The notes under the pieces: model-generated | Told to the model about the DNA's origin: nothing | The model's database searches: none | What the model saw: the letters and a program-made list of their open reading frames with translations, nothing else | Shown: positions 53,218-61,759 of the stretch, piece by piece | Layout of the letters: the number at the start of each line of letters is the position of its first letter | How positions within the stretch are numbered: position 1 is the first letter of the stretch | Assembly (NCBI RefSeq): GCF_004336985.1 | Contig: NZ_SJUO01000001.1 | Span: forward strand, 796,076 to 860,075 | From: Exiguobacterium sp. SL-9 | GTDB lineage: Bacteria; Bacillota; Bacilli; Exiguobacteriales; Exiguobacteriaceae | Direction: 5' to 3' | Length of the DNA: 64,000 bases | Program-made: the position numbers and the translations under genes

Positions 53218-54372
53218 TCAAGCACGTTGTTTGAAGACTGTGCCGCTCTCAATGTTTTCATGTGGTTCAATGACAACAATCTCACCACCCGGCTCACCAA
53301 CCGTCGCACCATCCTCAATGACGGCACAGCTTGCGACGATGGCTCTGTGAATCGTTACATCTTTTCCGATCCGTGCTCCCGGCATGATGACCGAGTCTTT
53401 GACGAGCGACCCTTCACCGACGCGCACATCATAGAACAAAACTGAATGTTGAACTTCGCCCTCAATCCGACAGCCTTCGTTGATGACCGACTGTTCGACG
53501 CAGGCATCTTTGCCGATGAACTGAGGTGTCTGGTTCGGGTTGACCGAGTAGATTTTAAAGTCAGGATCGTATAAATCGAACGGTGGATCTTCTTCGAGCA
53601 AGTCCATGTTGGCTTCCCAAAGCGATTGAATCGTCCCAACGTCTTTCCAGTAACCTTTGAATTTATACGCGAACACGTCTAAACCGTCGAGGAGCGTGTT
53701 CGGAATGATATTTTTGCCGAAGTCGAAACTTGATGTCTCGTCTTCTGCATCTTGAATCAAGTGCTCCCGTAACACTTTCCAGTTGAAGATATAAATCCCC
53801 ATCGAGGCCAAGTTGCTCTTCGGTTTTTCCGGCTTCTCGTCAAACTCATTAATGCGAAGGTCATCGCTCGTGTTTAAAATTCCGAAGCGTGGTGCTTCGT
53901 CCCAAGGAACTTCCATGACCGAAATCGTGACATCCGCTTGTTTCTCTTTATGGAAATCGAGCATCTTCTCGTAATCCATCTTGTAAATGTGGTCCCCCGA
54001 TAGGATCAACACGTACTCCGGATCATAATCATCGATATAGCTCAAGTTCCGATAAATGGCATTGGCCGTACCTTCATACCAGTTTTTCCCCGACTGCGCT
54101 TGGTATGGCGGTAAGATCGCCAAGCCACCATTGCGGCGGTCCAAGTCCCAGGCCGACCCGATGCCTAGGTAACGGTTCAACTCAAGCGGTTCATATTGTG
54201 TCAAGACGCCTACCGTCGTGATTCCCGAATTGGTACAGTTCGACAATGGGAAATCGATAATCCGGTACTTCCCTCCAAAGTTAACAGCAGGCTTCGCTGT
54301 CTTCCGTGTGAGAGGCCCAAGTCGTTTCCCTTCTCCTCCTGCGAGGAGCATCGCAACCATTTCTTGCTTCAT
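53218..54372 (-). CDS. glgC: Glucose-1-phosphate adenylyltransferase GlgC
   Basis: A 384-residue enzyme making ADP-glucose from ATP and glucose-1-phosphate, the committed step of bacterial glycogen synthesis. [40 protein letters not shown], and [19 protein letters not shown] are hallmarks. The start at 54372 follows AGGAGG. First gene of glgC-glgD-glgA-glgP; a cre site in the promoter indicates CcpA repression. No glgB branching enzyme is found in this operon. Confidence 0.96.
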   Translation of the reverse strand: MKQEMVAMLLAGGEGKRLGPLTRKTAKPAVNFGGKYRIIDFPLSNCTNSGITTVGVLTQYEPLELNRYLGIGSAWDLDRRNGGLAILPPYQAQSGKNWYEGTANAIYRNLSYIDDYDPEYVLILSGDHIYKMDYEKMLDFHKEKQADVTISVMEVPWDEAPRFGILNTSDDLRINEFDEKPEKPKSNLASMGIYIFNWKVLREHLIQDAEDETSSFDFGKNIIPNTLLDGLDVFAYKFKGYWKDVGTIQSLWEANMDLLEEDPPFDLYDPDFKIYSVNPNQTPQFIGKDACVEQSVINEGCRIEGEVQHSVLFYDVRVGEGSLVKDSVIMPGARIGKDVTIHRAIVASCAVIEDGATVGEPGGEIVVIEPHENIESGTVFKQRA

Positions 54373-54449
54373 AGTACAGCCTCCTAAATTCATAATATAA
54401 ACATCTATTACCCTCTTTCTCTATTTCCTAATGTATTCCTGCCCAAATT

Positions 54450-54469
54450 ATTATATGATAACGTTTACA
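54450..54469 (-). promoter_or_regulatory. cre site in the glgCDAP promoter
   Basis: On the minus strand TGTAAACGTTATCA (54456-54469) matches the cre consensus at all fixed positions and directly precedes the -10 box TATAAT (54450-54455), so bound CcpA would block polymerase. Confidence 0.85.
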
Positions 54470-54524
54470 TTTTGAATTTTATTGAAAAATTGACGATATA
54501 ATGAACAGAGAGAGAGGTGAGACG

Positions 54525-56312
54525 ATGCGAGTGTGGATGGGGGCCCTATTTTTTGCCGGTTTGCTCGCCTCCGGTCTGACAATCAGCGGGGCGTTGAAAG
54601 AGGAAATCGAACAGACGAAGCAGATTTTGACGTGGGGTGAAAAGACGGTCGATGCGGCTCCGCTTGCTTCGAAACACGCCGTCACGTTGACGTATAAAGG
54701 CGGAACAGAACAACTGTATTTGAGCGGCCGACGGGATGATGTCTCTGTCGCCGGGTTGCCGGCACATATCCGCGAGGCAATCATGGTCATCGAAGATCGC
54801 AAGTTCAATGCCCACCCGGGATATGACCTTGGCGGGATTGCTCGGGCATTTATTCATAACACCAACGAATCGTCGTTACAGGGCGGAAGTACGATCACTC
54901 AACAGCTCGCTCGTAACGTGTATTTGACACATGAACGGACGTATGAGCGAAAAGTGAAAGAATTATTGCTCGCTCGTGCGCTCGAAAAACAATATAGCAA
55001 AAAAGAAATTATGACTGCCTATAGCAATGTCATCTTCTTTGGACATAATGTTTACGGGATTCAGGCGGCGGCCGAGACGTACTTCGCCCGTTCGCTTGAA
55101 GATTTGAACTGGAATCAAATCGCTTTCCTGTTGACCGTTCCGAATAATCCATCTTTATATGATCCGCTCGACCCATCAGCTTCATTTTACAAGCGAAAGG
55201 ACCGAATCCTTACCCAGCTACGGGATGCGGATGTGATATCGAAACAAACGTACGAGACGCACCACGGCGTGAAGCTGAAGGCGACCTATCGTCAACACGT
55301 TGTACGGTATCCCGATTATATGGATACGGTCTTGAAAGAAGCGGTTCGACTCGTCCGCGCACGTTACGACCTCGATGACGACGCGGCCAGAGACTACTTG
55401 GCGACGAATCAAGCGACAATCGACACCTATTTGTCCGTCGCCCGTCAAAAGCAAGCTAAACAAGTGATGACGAAGCTGCCGAGCGGGCTAAACGGCGGAT
55501 ATGCAGAACTGACACCGAACGGTCGAATCGTCGCCCTCGTCGATTCGGAGATGACCCAAAGCGGCGAGTTCAACCGGGCCACACAAGCGTTCCGTCAACC
55601 CGGATCGGCCATCAAACCTGTCCTCGTCTTCGCACCATATATTGAAGAGACCGGTGCCAAACTCGATACAATCCTTGACGGCCGGCCGGTCTGTTATGGC
55701 ACCTATTGTCCGACGAACAGCGGCAATCGTGTGCTCGGCGATGTGTCGTTACGTGACACGGTCGCCTACTCCTACAATACGCCGGCGCTCGCCGCCTTCA
55801 CCGCGATCGATCAAGAGGCAGCGTATACGACGGCAGACATGATGTTCAGCCAATGGGACGTCGAGACCGACAACAGCCTGGCGAGTGCGCTCGGCGGCTT
55901 GACGCAAGGCGTCTCCCCGAAAGAGCTCGCCGCGGCCTATACCCCGTTCTTGAATCAAGGGGTATATACGTCCGGGCAGACGATCAAACAGATTCGTTTC
56001 GAATCGGGGGCGCCGACACTCACGCCAAACGTGACGAAACAAGCCGTTTGGTCGAAAGCAACCGTTTCGACGATGCGCGAGGCATTGTCTTCCGTCACGA
56101 CGTACGGGACCGGACGGTATGCCGGGCAAATCAAACGTCCTTACGTCGGCGGCAAGACCGGCACGACGAACTCGCATAAAGACATGTGGTATGTCGGCTT
56201 GACCGACGAAACGATTACGGCGATCTGGCTCGGTGCCGATACGCCGCGTCCGTTCCCGGAGCTCGCCAATCGGGCCTACCCTGCCATCATCTGGACAGAG
56301 GCACATCGCTAA
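54525..56312 (+). CDS. Class A penicillin-binding protein (transglycosylase/transpeptidase)
   Basis: A 595-residue bifunctional wall synthase. One N-terminal helix (VWMGALFFAGLLASGLTISG) is followed by the GT51 domain with AIMVIEDRKFNAHPGYDLGG and GGSTITQQLARNVYLTHERT. The transpeptidase shows the SxxK box in QPGSAIKP, SYN as the second motif and GGKTGTTN as the third. It is compact and lacks C-terminal extensions, nearer to PbpG/Pbp2-type than to PBP1a/b. The start at 54525 follows GAGAGGTGAG. A TATAAT box lies 23 bases upstream. Divergent from the glycogen operon. Confidence 0.92.
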   Translation: MRVWMGALFFAGLLASGLTISGALKEEIEQTKQILTWGEKTVDAAPLASKHAVTLTYKGGTEQLYLSGRRDDVSVAGLPAHIREAIMVIEDRKFNAHPGYDLGGIARAFIHNTNESSLQGGSTITQQLARNVYLTHERTYERKVKELLLARALEKQYSKKEIMTAYSNVIFFGHNVYGIQAAAETYFARSLEDLNWNQIAFLLTVPNNPSLYDPLDPSASFYKRKDRILTQLRDADVISKQTYETHHGVKLKATYRQHVVRYPDYMDTVLKEAVRLVRARYDLDDDAARDYLATNQATIDTYLSVARQKQAKQVMTKLPSGLNGGYAELTPNGRIVALVDSEMTQSGEFNRATQAFRQPGSAIKPVLVFAPYIEETGAKLDTILDGRPVCYGTYCPTNSGNRVLGDVSLRDTVAYSYNTPALAAFTAIDQEAAYTTADMMFSQWDVETDNSLASALGGLTQGVSPKELAAAYTPFLNQGVYTSGQTIKQIRFESGAPTLTPNVTKQAVWSKATVSTMREALSSVTTYGTGRYAGQIKRPYVGGKTGTTNSHKDMWYVGLTDETITAIWLGADTPRPFPELANRAYPAIIWTEAHR

Positions 56313-56346
56313 AATAAGGTCAGGGACACGTGTCCCTGACCTTATT
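56313..56346. terminator. Bidirectional terminator
   Basis: A perfect 34-base palindrome (arms AATAAGGTCAGGGACAC and its complement) between the convergent PBP gene and the gene at 56342, whose end it overlaps. Confidence 0.82.
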
Positions 56347-57238
56347 GCCGTCTTCGATAGGAGTGGCACGTGTAACTTCCCCATGACTCAAACAATTCAC
56401 TCTCATGAATCAGCTTCCACGGATTGAACATCGTCTGCCCGTTCTTGTTGAAGAAAAGCTGATCTCCAAGATAATACGATGCGTGCTGGACCCGGTCAGC
56501 CTCATCGACGAACGTGAGCACGTCGCCTGCCTCCATCACCTCTGTCTCGATTTGTACATACCCCACCTGCACGAGCGTCTGGAGGAACGTACCCGGATGG
56601 ACCCATTGCGAAGCGATCCATTCCTCTTTCGTCACAGCGAACAGCGTCGCCGCCAGACAGTTACTTCCCGAGTTGACCGGGAACGTGTTGGCAAGGCGTC
56701 GTACGTGATCTGGACAGGTTGACGGGACAGGATGTACCGTCCAAGCATCCCAGCCGTTTGCATACGTCAACGTCAGTCGACGACGGGTGGCATCCGTCAT
56801 CGCTTGCCAGACAGCTTGATGCAACACGAGGTGAGACGTGTCGCCCCACGCCACGATTGAAGACGATAACTGTTCGTCCGACATATCGCTGGTCGCCGGG
56901 AAGACAAGCCCCCGTCCAATCATGACTTGATAGACAAGTAGGTCATGTCTCACGTCGCGCGGTAATGTCTCAACCCAACCAGGCGACGCATGCAAGACAA
57001 AGGGCGCCGCGCGGTCGATGGTCCAAAACGTATAGGCGTTGGCGACTCGGACGTCCCGGTAAGACGGGTGCACATCAAATTCTGCTCGCGGAATGATCAA
57101 GACCGATGCCTGTGTGCCTAGTTGCGTCACGAGATGTTCGTCCGCCACAAACAAGTCCATCGGTGAAAGGAGCGTTGCCTCCCATTCCCGGACCACCTCT
57201 TCACACGGAGTGATTTGAACCGTCCCATCCACTCTCAT
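56342..57238 (-). CDS. Uncharacterised protein with a possible NlpC/P60-like C-terminal domain
   Basis: A 298-residue protein without signal peptide or membrane helix. The N-terminal 190 residues match nothing I know. From about residue 195, PVNSGSNCLAATLFAVT, then AGDVLTFVDEADRVQHASYY and DQLFFNKNGQTMFNPWKL have the order of a papain-like NlpC/P60 fold: catalytic Cys (SNCLAA), His (VQHASYY) and a third polar position near KNG. The absence of an export signal suggests a cytoplasmic cysteine peptidase, amidase or acyltransferase. Its start overlaps the YufK-like gene by four bases, so the two are co-translated. Fold assignment is tentative. Confidence 0.6.
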   Translation of the reverse strand: MRVDGTVQITPCEEVVREWEATLLSPMDLFVADEHLVTQLGTQASVLIIPRAEFDVHPSYRDVRVANAYTFWTIDRAAPFVLHASPGWVETLPRDVRHDLLVYQVMIGRGLVFPATSDMSDEQLSSSIVAWGDTSHLVLHQAVWQAMTDATRRRLTLTYANGWDAWTVHPVPSTCPDHVRRLANTFPVNSGSNCLAATLFAVTKEEWIASQWVHPGTFLQTLVQVGYVQIETEVMEAGDVLTFVDEADRVQHASYYLGDQLFFNKNGQTMFNPWKLIHESELFESWGSYTCHSYRRRQ

Positions 57239-57792
57239 AATATGATGTCTCCGACCGAGTTAAACAAGCGGAGCATGGCCCAAGCGAGACCACTCAAAAG
57301 AATCGCCCACATCATCGCTTGAATTAACAATAGACCGATGGCACGAAGCGTCGACATCAACTGGCTGACTTGCCATATGTAATAGAACAAATAAAGAACG
57401 AACGTGCCAAGCAATACCGCGACAACTGCGAGAAGCGAATTCAAAAATAAAAAGCTGATTCCCGAACCCACTAAGAAAATCGTCGCCCCTGGTTTCAACC
57501 GATGTAACGAGCTACCGTTCGTTTCACGCGCAAAGAAAGCGAATCCGAGTTGGTTGAACGTATCGGCTACGAGCTTGAAGGCGCTGAACAGCATGAAGTA
57601 GACGGTAAAAAACACGACGAGGACGAGCACTTTCGACTCTTGAACAGACAACAGGGCAATGATCTCGCTGTACACACCAATACGCGTCAGCCATTGAATC
57701 ACATACTCACTCGTGGCGATGGCGAGGGACATCGAGAATAAAATGATCCCAATCAACGGGGCATAGCTTAACAAGTATACGTTTGTTTTCAT
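57235..57792 (-). CDS. DUF5366 family membrane protein (YufK-like)
   Basis: A 185-residue protein with five or six hydrophobic segments (LSYAPLIGIILFSMSLAIAT, LVLVVFFTVYFMLFSAFKLV, FLNSLLAVVAVLLGTFVLYL, LLIQAMMWAILLSGLAWAML). Length and the LKPGATIFLVGSG and FKLVADTFNQLGF segments recall YufK of Bacillus, of unknown function. The start at 57792 has GGAG at short spacing. First gene of a two-gene operon with the NlpC/P60-like protein. Confidence 0.7.
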   Translation of the reverse strand: MKTNVYLLSYAPLIGIILFSMSLAIATSEYVIQWLTRIGVYSEIIALLSVQESKVLVLVVFFTVYFMLFSAFKLVADTFNQLGFAFFARETNGSSLHRLKPGATIFLVGSGISFLFLNSLLAVVAVLLGTFVLYLFYYIWQVSQLMSTLRAIGLLLIQAMMWAILLSGLAWAMLRLFNSVGDIIL

Positions 57793-57893
57793 ATCGGCTC
57801 CAATTTCACAAGAATTTCTCATATTCAGTGCAAATCTATTATCAAGTATATTATAATATTCGTAGTCACGGAGAACAAAAGGGGGATTTTCAG

Positions 57894-57986
57894 ATGGGTT
57901 TGTTACTAATGGTCGGAATCAGCGTCGTCTTCCTCGCAGCTATCTTTACAGCTGGATACAACAGAAAACCTGAAGGTAATCAATAA
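57894..57986 (+). CDS. 30-residue membrane microprotein
   Basis: Encodes MGLLLMVGISVVFLAAIFTA and ten more polar residues ending KPEGNQ. One membrane helix fills residues 2-20. The ribosome site AAAGGGGG, a TATAAT box at 57852-57857 and a good terminator immediately after the stop support a real gene. I know no family. The open frame runs 37 codons further upstream through AT-rich non-coding sequence, which is ignored. Confidence 0.65.
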   Translation: MGLLLMVGISVVFLAAIFTAGYNRKPEGNQ

Positions 57987-58019
57987 GAGCCGAGATTCTC
58001 ACGAATCCGGCTCTTTTTT
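57987..58019 (+). terminator. Terminator of the 30-residue protein gene
   Basis: GAGCCG/CGGCTC with an inner GATTC/GAATC stem and a TCAC loop, followed by six T. Confidence 0.88.
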
Positions 58020-58491
58020 ATTTTAATCCAGCATATCCTTGTTGGCGGAGTGCCTCATAGACGATAATGGCTGCCGTATTCGAGACGTTGAGCGATCGAA
58101 CGAGGTTCGATTGGGGTAAACGGATACAGCGGTCGAGGTTATCTTCGATCACTTCCATCGGCAACCCTTTCGTCTCACGCCCGAAGACGAAGAAATAGTC
58201 TTTCTCGATGTCAGATACATCAAGGTCACTCGGGTACTGTTCCCCATACTTGGTAATATAGAAGAACTCTCCGTCCGGGTGCTCGGCCCACAGTTCATCG
58301 AGCGAGTCGTGATAACGGACGTCGACGAACTGCCAATAGTCGAGACCTGCCCGTTTGAGCATCTTGTCATCCGTCGAAAAACCTAACGGACGAATCAAAT
58401 GGAGCACCGAATTCGTCGCGGCACATGTACGCGAGACGTTACCTGTATTCGCCGGGATTTCTGGTTGGAACATTACTACATGAATTGCCAT
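58018..58491 (-). CDS. trmL: tRNA (cytidine/uridine-34 2'-O)-methyltransferase TrmL
   Basis: A 157-residue SPOUT methyltransferase that methylates the wobble base of tRNA-Leu isoacceptors. IHVVMFQPEIPANTGNVSRT at the N-terminus and the knot motifs FVFGRETKGLP and IRLPQSNLVRSLNVSNTAAI are diagnostic. Length matches YibK/CspR. Followed upstream on the same strand by ogt and queG, so three tRNA/DNA maintenance genes may be one unit. Confidence 0.95.
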   Translation of the reverse strand: MAIHVVMFQPEIPANTGNVSRTCAATNSVLHLIRPLGFSTDDKMLKRAGLDYWQFVDVRYHDSLDELWAEHPDGEFFYITKYGEQYPSDLDVSDIEKDYFFVFGRETKGLPMEVIEDNLDRCIRLPQSNLVRSLNVSNTAAIIVYEALRQQGYAGLK

Positions 58492-58501
58492 AATACACTC
58501 C

Positions 58502-58945
58502 TCACTTCACTTGTTCGAGATCAAGTAATCGTTGTTTTTGATGTAGACCGCCTGCGAAACCGGTCAGTTGTCCCCCGCTACCGACGACCCGGTGGCACGG
58601 AAAAATGATGGGCAACGGATTTCGGTTCAGCGCCTGACCGACCGCGCGCACCGCTTTTGGTCGACCGATCTGTTCGGCGATTTGTTTGTACGTCCTCGTC
58701 TCACCGAAAGGAATCGTTAAAAGGGCATCCCATACTTCTTGCTGAAAGACAGTTCCGTTCATCTCGATCCACTCACGGTCAGACAGTTGAAGTCCGTTCC
58801 GCTCCACGCGTTCAATCAGATCGGTCAGCCATGCCGGTGCCGAACCATCATCCGCTCCCGTCTCCGCAAAGTCTAACGCACATAGTTTCCCTTGTGCATT
58901 CAATTCATAGACTAACGTTCCCCATTTAGATGACACGGTCTTCAC
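58502..58945 (-). CDS. ogt: Methylated-DNA-protein-cysteine methyltransferase (Ogt)
   Basis: A 147-residue suicide repair protein that takes the alkyl group from O6-alkylguanine. The active Cys is in IIFPCHRVVGSGG, preceded by the DNA-binding helix region TRTYKQIAEQIGRPKAVRAV. A GTG start at 58945, seven bases after GAGAGGAG, gives the family length and overlaps the end of queG by 20 bases; the open frame continues upstream as a shadow inside queG. Confidence 0.92.
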   Translation of the reverse strand: MKTVSSKWGTLVYELNAQGKLCALDFAETGADDGSAPAWLTDLIERVERNGLQLSDREWIEMNGTVFQQEVWDALLTIPFGETRTYKQIAEQIGRPKAVRAVGQALNRNPLPIIFPCHRVVGSGGQLTGFAGGLHQKQRLLDLEQVK

Positions 58946-60083
58946 GGTCCCACTCCTCTCGGAATAATCGAATCTCTTCATGTACGAGCTCCGACGTCTC
59001 TGTCGCTTCGATTCGTTGATAAATCGGCTCGGCCTCAGGTCCGAGGATTGCACCGATCGCCCAGACCGCCGTCGCTCGCATGTCTTCCCGCTCATCTTGT
59101 CGGATGAAGTCTTCAAGCACAGGTACGGCCGATGGTTCCTGATAATGGGCCAATGCTAAAATCGCATTCCGCTGAATCGGCTTTTTCCCACGCCACGCGC
59201 CAGATAGATGACCAAACTTCGCTTTGAACTCCCGATTGCTCAAATTCAATAACGGGACGAGCAACGGTTTGACGATTTCTGCTTCCGGAAGCAGTTCCTC
59301 GTGATGACGCCAGTCTTTTTTCCGATTATACGGACAGACTTGTTGACACGTATCGCATCCATAGAGCCGCCCGCCGAGTTTCGAACGAAACTCGCGCGGC
59401 ATGAGCGTCTTCATCTGCGTCAAATAAGCGATACAACGTTTGGCATCGAGCACACCTGGTTCGATAAGCGCCGTCGTTGGACAAGCCGTCATGCATTTCG
59501 TACACTCGCCACATCCATCCTCAATCATTTCATCGGGAGGCAAATACGTATCGAGAATCATCTCCCCTAAATAGAGATACGACCCTTTCTCCGGCGAGAT
59601 GATCGAACAGTTTTTGCCGCTGAAGCCGATTCCGGCCCGCTCGGCCACCGCCCGGTCGACGAGTTCGCCCGTGTCGACCATCGAGCGCGTCCGGACGCCC
59701 GGGACGAGTTGTTCAATATACACCTGTAATTGCTCGAGCCTCGAGCCGACAGCGCGATGATAGTCGAGTCCCCACGATGCCCGGGCGAACAAACCGCGTC
59801 GCTCATCGGCCACACTCCGTGGCGCATCCTTCAATTTGCTCGGATACAAAATGGCGATGGCGATGATCGACTGGGCTTCTTCAAGCAACAGCGTCGGTGT
59901 CGTCCGCTTGTCCAAGTCAGGCTCTTCGAACCCCGACGCGAATCCTTTCTCTTGTTGCTTCACAAGGCGTTGCTTCATGACGATAAACGGGTCAGCGGTC
60001 GTCACTTTCAACTCGTCAATCCCGATTGTTGTCGCATACGCCACAATCTTTTGTTTAAGTGTCTCCGGATCCATCCCGTTCAT
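58926..60083 (-). CDS. queG: Epoxyqueuosine reductase QueG
   Basis: A 385-residue cobalamin-dependent enzyme for the last step of queuosine synthesis in tRNA. The two [4Fe-4S] sets are in GCGECTKCMTACPTTAL and CDTCQQVCPYN. The N-terminal domain precedes a DUF1730 region (ASWGLDYHRAVGSRLEQL) and the C-terminus has HEAT-like repeats (REDMRATAVWAIGAILG). The start at 60083 follows AGAGGTGATTCG; the open frame extends upstream through the tRNA-Gly gene and is not used there. Overlaps ogt. Confidence 0.95.
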   Translation of the reverse strand: MNGMDPETLKQKIVAYATTIGIDELKVTTADPFIVMKQRLVKQQEKGFASGFEEPDLDKRTTPTLLLEEAQSIIAIAILYPSKLKDAPRSVADERRGLFARASWGLDYHRAVGSRLEQLQVYIEQLVPGVRTRSMVDTGELVDRAVAERAGIGFSGKNCSIISPEKGSYLYLGEMILDTYLPPDEMIEDGCGECTKCMTACPTTALIEPGVLDAKRCIAYLTQMKTLMPREFRSKLGGRLYGCDTCQQVCPYNRKKDWRHHEELLPEAEIVKPLLVPLLNLSNREFKAKFGHLSGAWRGKKPIQRNAILALAHYQEPSAVPVLEDFIRQDEREDMRATAVWAIGAILGPEAEPIYQRIEATETSELVHEEIRLFREEWDREDRVI

Positions 60084-60116
60084 CGAATCACCTCTTTCGT
60101 GTCTATTTTCGCATAC

Positions 60117-60148
60117 AAAAAATCTCCCCGCCAGTCGGCAGAGAGATG
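60117..60148 (-). terminator. Terminator after tRNA-Gly
   Basis: On the minus strand ATCTCTCTGCC and GGCGGGGAGAT flank GACT and run into TTTTTTG. It lies between tRNA-Gly and queG. Confidence 0.75.
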
Positions 60149-60152
60149 ATGA

Positions 60153-60223
60153 AGCGGGTGAAGAGAATCGAACTCTCGTCATCAGCTTGGAAGGCTGAGG
60201 TTTTACCATTAAACTACACCCGC
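60153..60223 (-). tRNA. tRNA-Gly(UCC)
   Basis: A 71-base cloverleaf on the minus strand: acceptor GCGGGTG with CACCCGC, anticodon loop CTTCCAA (TCC), T loop TTCGATT. No CCA is encoded. It is a lone tRNA with its own promoter and terminator. Confidence 0.95.
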
Positions 60224-60261
60224 ATGGTTCAAATGAGTCAGCTGTAAAAGCGACTACAATC

Positions 60262-60290
60262 AATATACATCTATACCTTTCAGAAGTCAA
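60262..60290 (-). promoter_or_regulatory. Promoter of tRNA-Gly
   Basis: On the minus strand TTGACT, a 17-base spacer and TATATT, about 38 bases before the tRNA. Confidence 0.8.
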
Positions 60291-60412
60291 CACTTTTGAA
60301 TAAATTTCTTTGATGGCTTATGAAATCTATATTTATCATGTATGAATACCTATAATTCCCTTAATCCTCTTCTTCAAACCATATCTTAATATAAAATAAA
60401 CGTAGCGATATA

Positions 60413-60442
60413 AAAATATCCTGCCGACTGTGTCGGCAGGAA
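60413..60442 (-). terminator. Terminator of the desaturase gene
   Basis: On the minus strand ATTCCTGCCGAC pairs with GTCGGCAGGAT around ACA and is followed by ATTTTTAT. Confidence 0.88.
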
Positions 60443-60448
60443 TATCTA

Positions 60449-61468
60449 TTACATTGACGATGTCTTTGGTTCCCGAAGTAAATGCTTAATATCACGGAAC
60501 GTGACGAACGTCTTGTTTTTGGCATCGTACAGTTTATAGCGCAACGACTTCAAACTCGACCATAGACCGATTGTCGTCGCTTTTTGGAGCGGCGGTGTCG
60601 ACGTATGGGCTTGCTCTAGGTTATAGTTCGGTACGCGTGGGCTTAAGTGATGCACGTGGTGGAAGCCAATGTTACCCGTCACCCACTGCAATACTTTCGG
60701 CAACTCGTAATACGAGCTCCCTTCAATTGCTGCTTTCACATAATCCCACTCGCTCTCGTCCTCGAAATACGAGTCTTCGAACGTATGCTGGACGTAGAAC
60801 AACCAAATCCCGAGGACACCTGCCGTGAACATCGTCGTCCCTTGTACGATCAAGAACGCTTTCCAACCGACGAGTGCGATGACGAGCGCATAGAGTACAA
60901 CGAGCGACAAGTTGATGAGATACGTGTTGTTGCGCTCTTTTTTACGTGCGTCTTTCCGGTTGAAGCGGCTCGTAATAAGAATCAAGAACAACGGACCGAG
61001 ACCGAACATGACGAGCGGGTTCCGATATAGACGATATTGGAGGCGTGTCCATTTCGAAGCTTCAACATATTCTTCGATTGTCATGACCCAAATATCACCG
61101 ACTCCCCGTTTATCTAAATTCCCACTCGAAGCGTGGTGAATCGAATGCTCTCGTTTCCACTTCTCATACGGGAATAACGTCAAGATGCCCATGATCGTCC
61201 CGACGATGGCGTTCGCTTTCTTATTTTTGAAGAACGAGCCGTGCGTACAGTCGTGGAAAATGATGAACATTCGGACGACGAAGCCTGCTGCCACGATGGC
61301 GAGCGGGATGGTCAAGAAGACCGAAATTTGGAGCGCTTGATAAGCAAGGATCCAGGCAGCAAGAAACGGCAAGATCGTGTTGATCATCTGCCGGATGCTC
61401 TTCTTCACATCGGCCTTTTCAAACGGCGAGACGTGTTTCCGGAGCTGGGCGATTTTTTCTTTACTCAT
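60449..61468 (-). CDS. Membrane fatty-acid desaturase
   Basis: A 339-residue acyl-lipid desaturase. The three histidine boxes that bind the di-iron centre are HDCTHGS, HSIHHA and HHVHH, set between hydrophobic segments. Enzymes of this type put a cis double bond into membrane phospholipid chains and are cold-induced in Bacillus (Des) and Exiguobacterium. The start at 61468 follows GAGGAGG. The leader of about 130 bases before it, behind an extended -10 box, is long enough for a structured cold-response mRNA. No desK-desR pair is next to it. Confidence 0.93.
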   Translation of the reverse strand: MSKEKIAQLRKHVSPFEKADVKKSIRQMINTILPFLAAWILAYQALQISVFLTIPLAIVAAGFVVRMFIIFHDCTHGSFFKNKKANAIVGTIMGILTLFPYEKWKREHSIHHASSGNLDKRGVGDIWVMTIEEYVEASKWTRLQYRLYRNPLVMFGLGPLFLILITSRFNRKDARKKERNNTYLINLSLVVLYALVIALVGWKAFLIVQGTTMFTAGVLGIWLFYVQHTFEDSYFEDESEWDYVKAAIEGSSYYELPKVLQWVTGNIGFHHVHHLSPRVPNYNLEQAHTSTPPLQKATTIGLWSSLKSLRYKLYDAKNKTFVTFRDIKHLLREPKTSSM

Positions 61469-61600
61469 GTACAACTTCCTCCTCAATTACATACAGCGTT
61501 GACGACTACAAAGATGAAATATGAAACCAAATGCATTATGAGATTGACGACGGCATCCGTCATCATAAGAATCAATTTGTCAAAAAATTAATACCAGGTA

Positions 61601-61609
61601 ATTATATCA
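61601..61609 (-). promoter_or_regulatory. Extended -10 box of the desaturase gene
   Basis: On the minus strand TGATATAAT (extended -10) with no good -35 box, about 130 bases before the start codon. Confidence 0.5.
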
Positions 61610-61759
61610 CATCACAGATAATAAATCGTTCATTATAGACGAGTAATTGAAGCAAATATTCATTCCTTTATAATAATTCCCATTAAAATTCCTTATATGG
61701 GATTAATGGTATTTGAAGTGTGTTAAAATCCAACTATGTAAAGATAGGAGGAAAAGATA

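Noticed and set aside
60084..60293. N-terminal extension of the queG frame
   Set aside because: It runs through the tRNA-Gly gene and its terminator; the family length and ribosome site fix the start at 60083.
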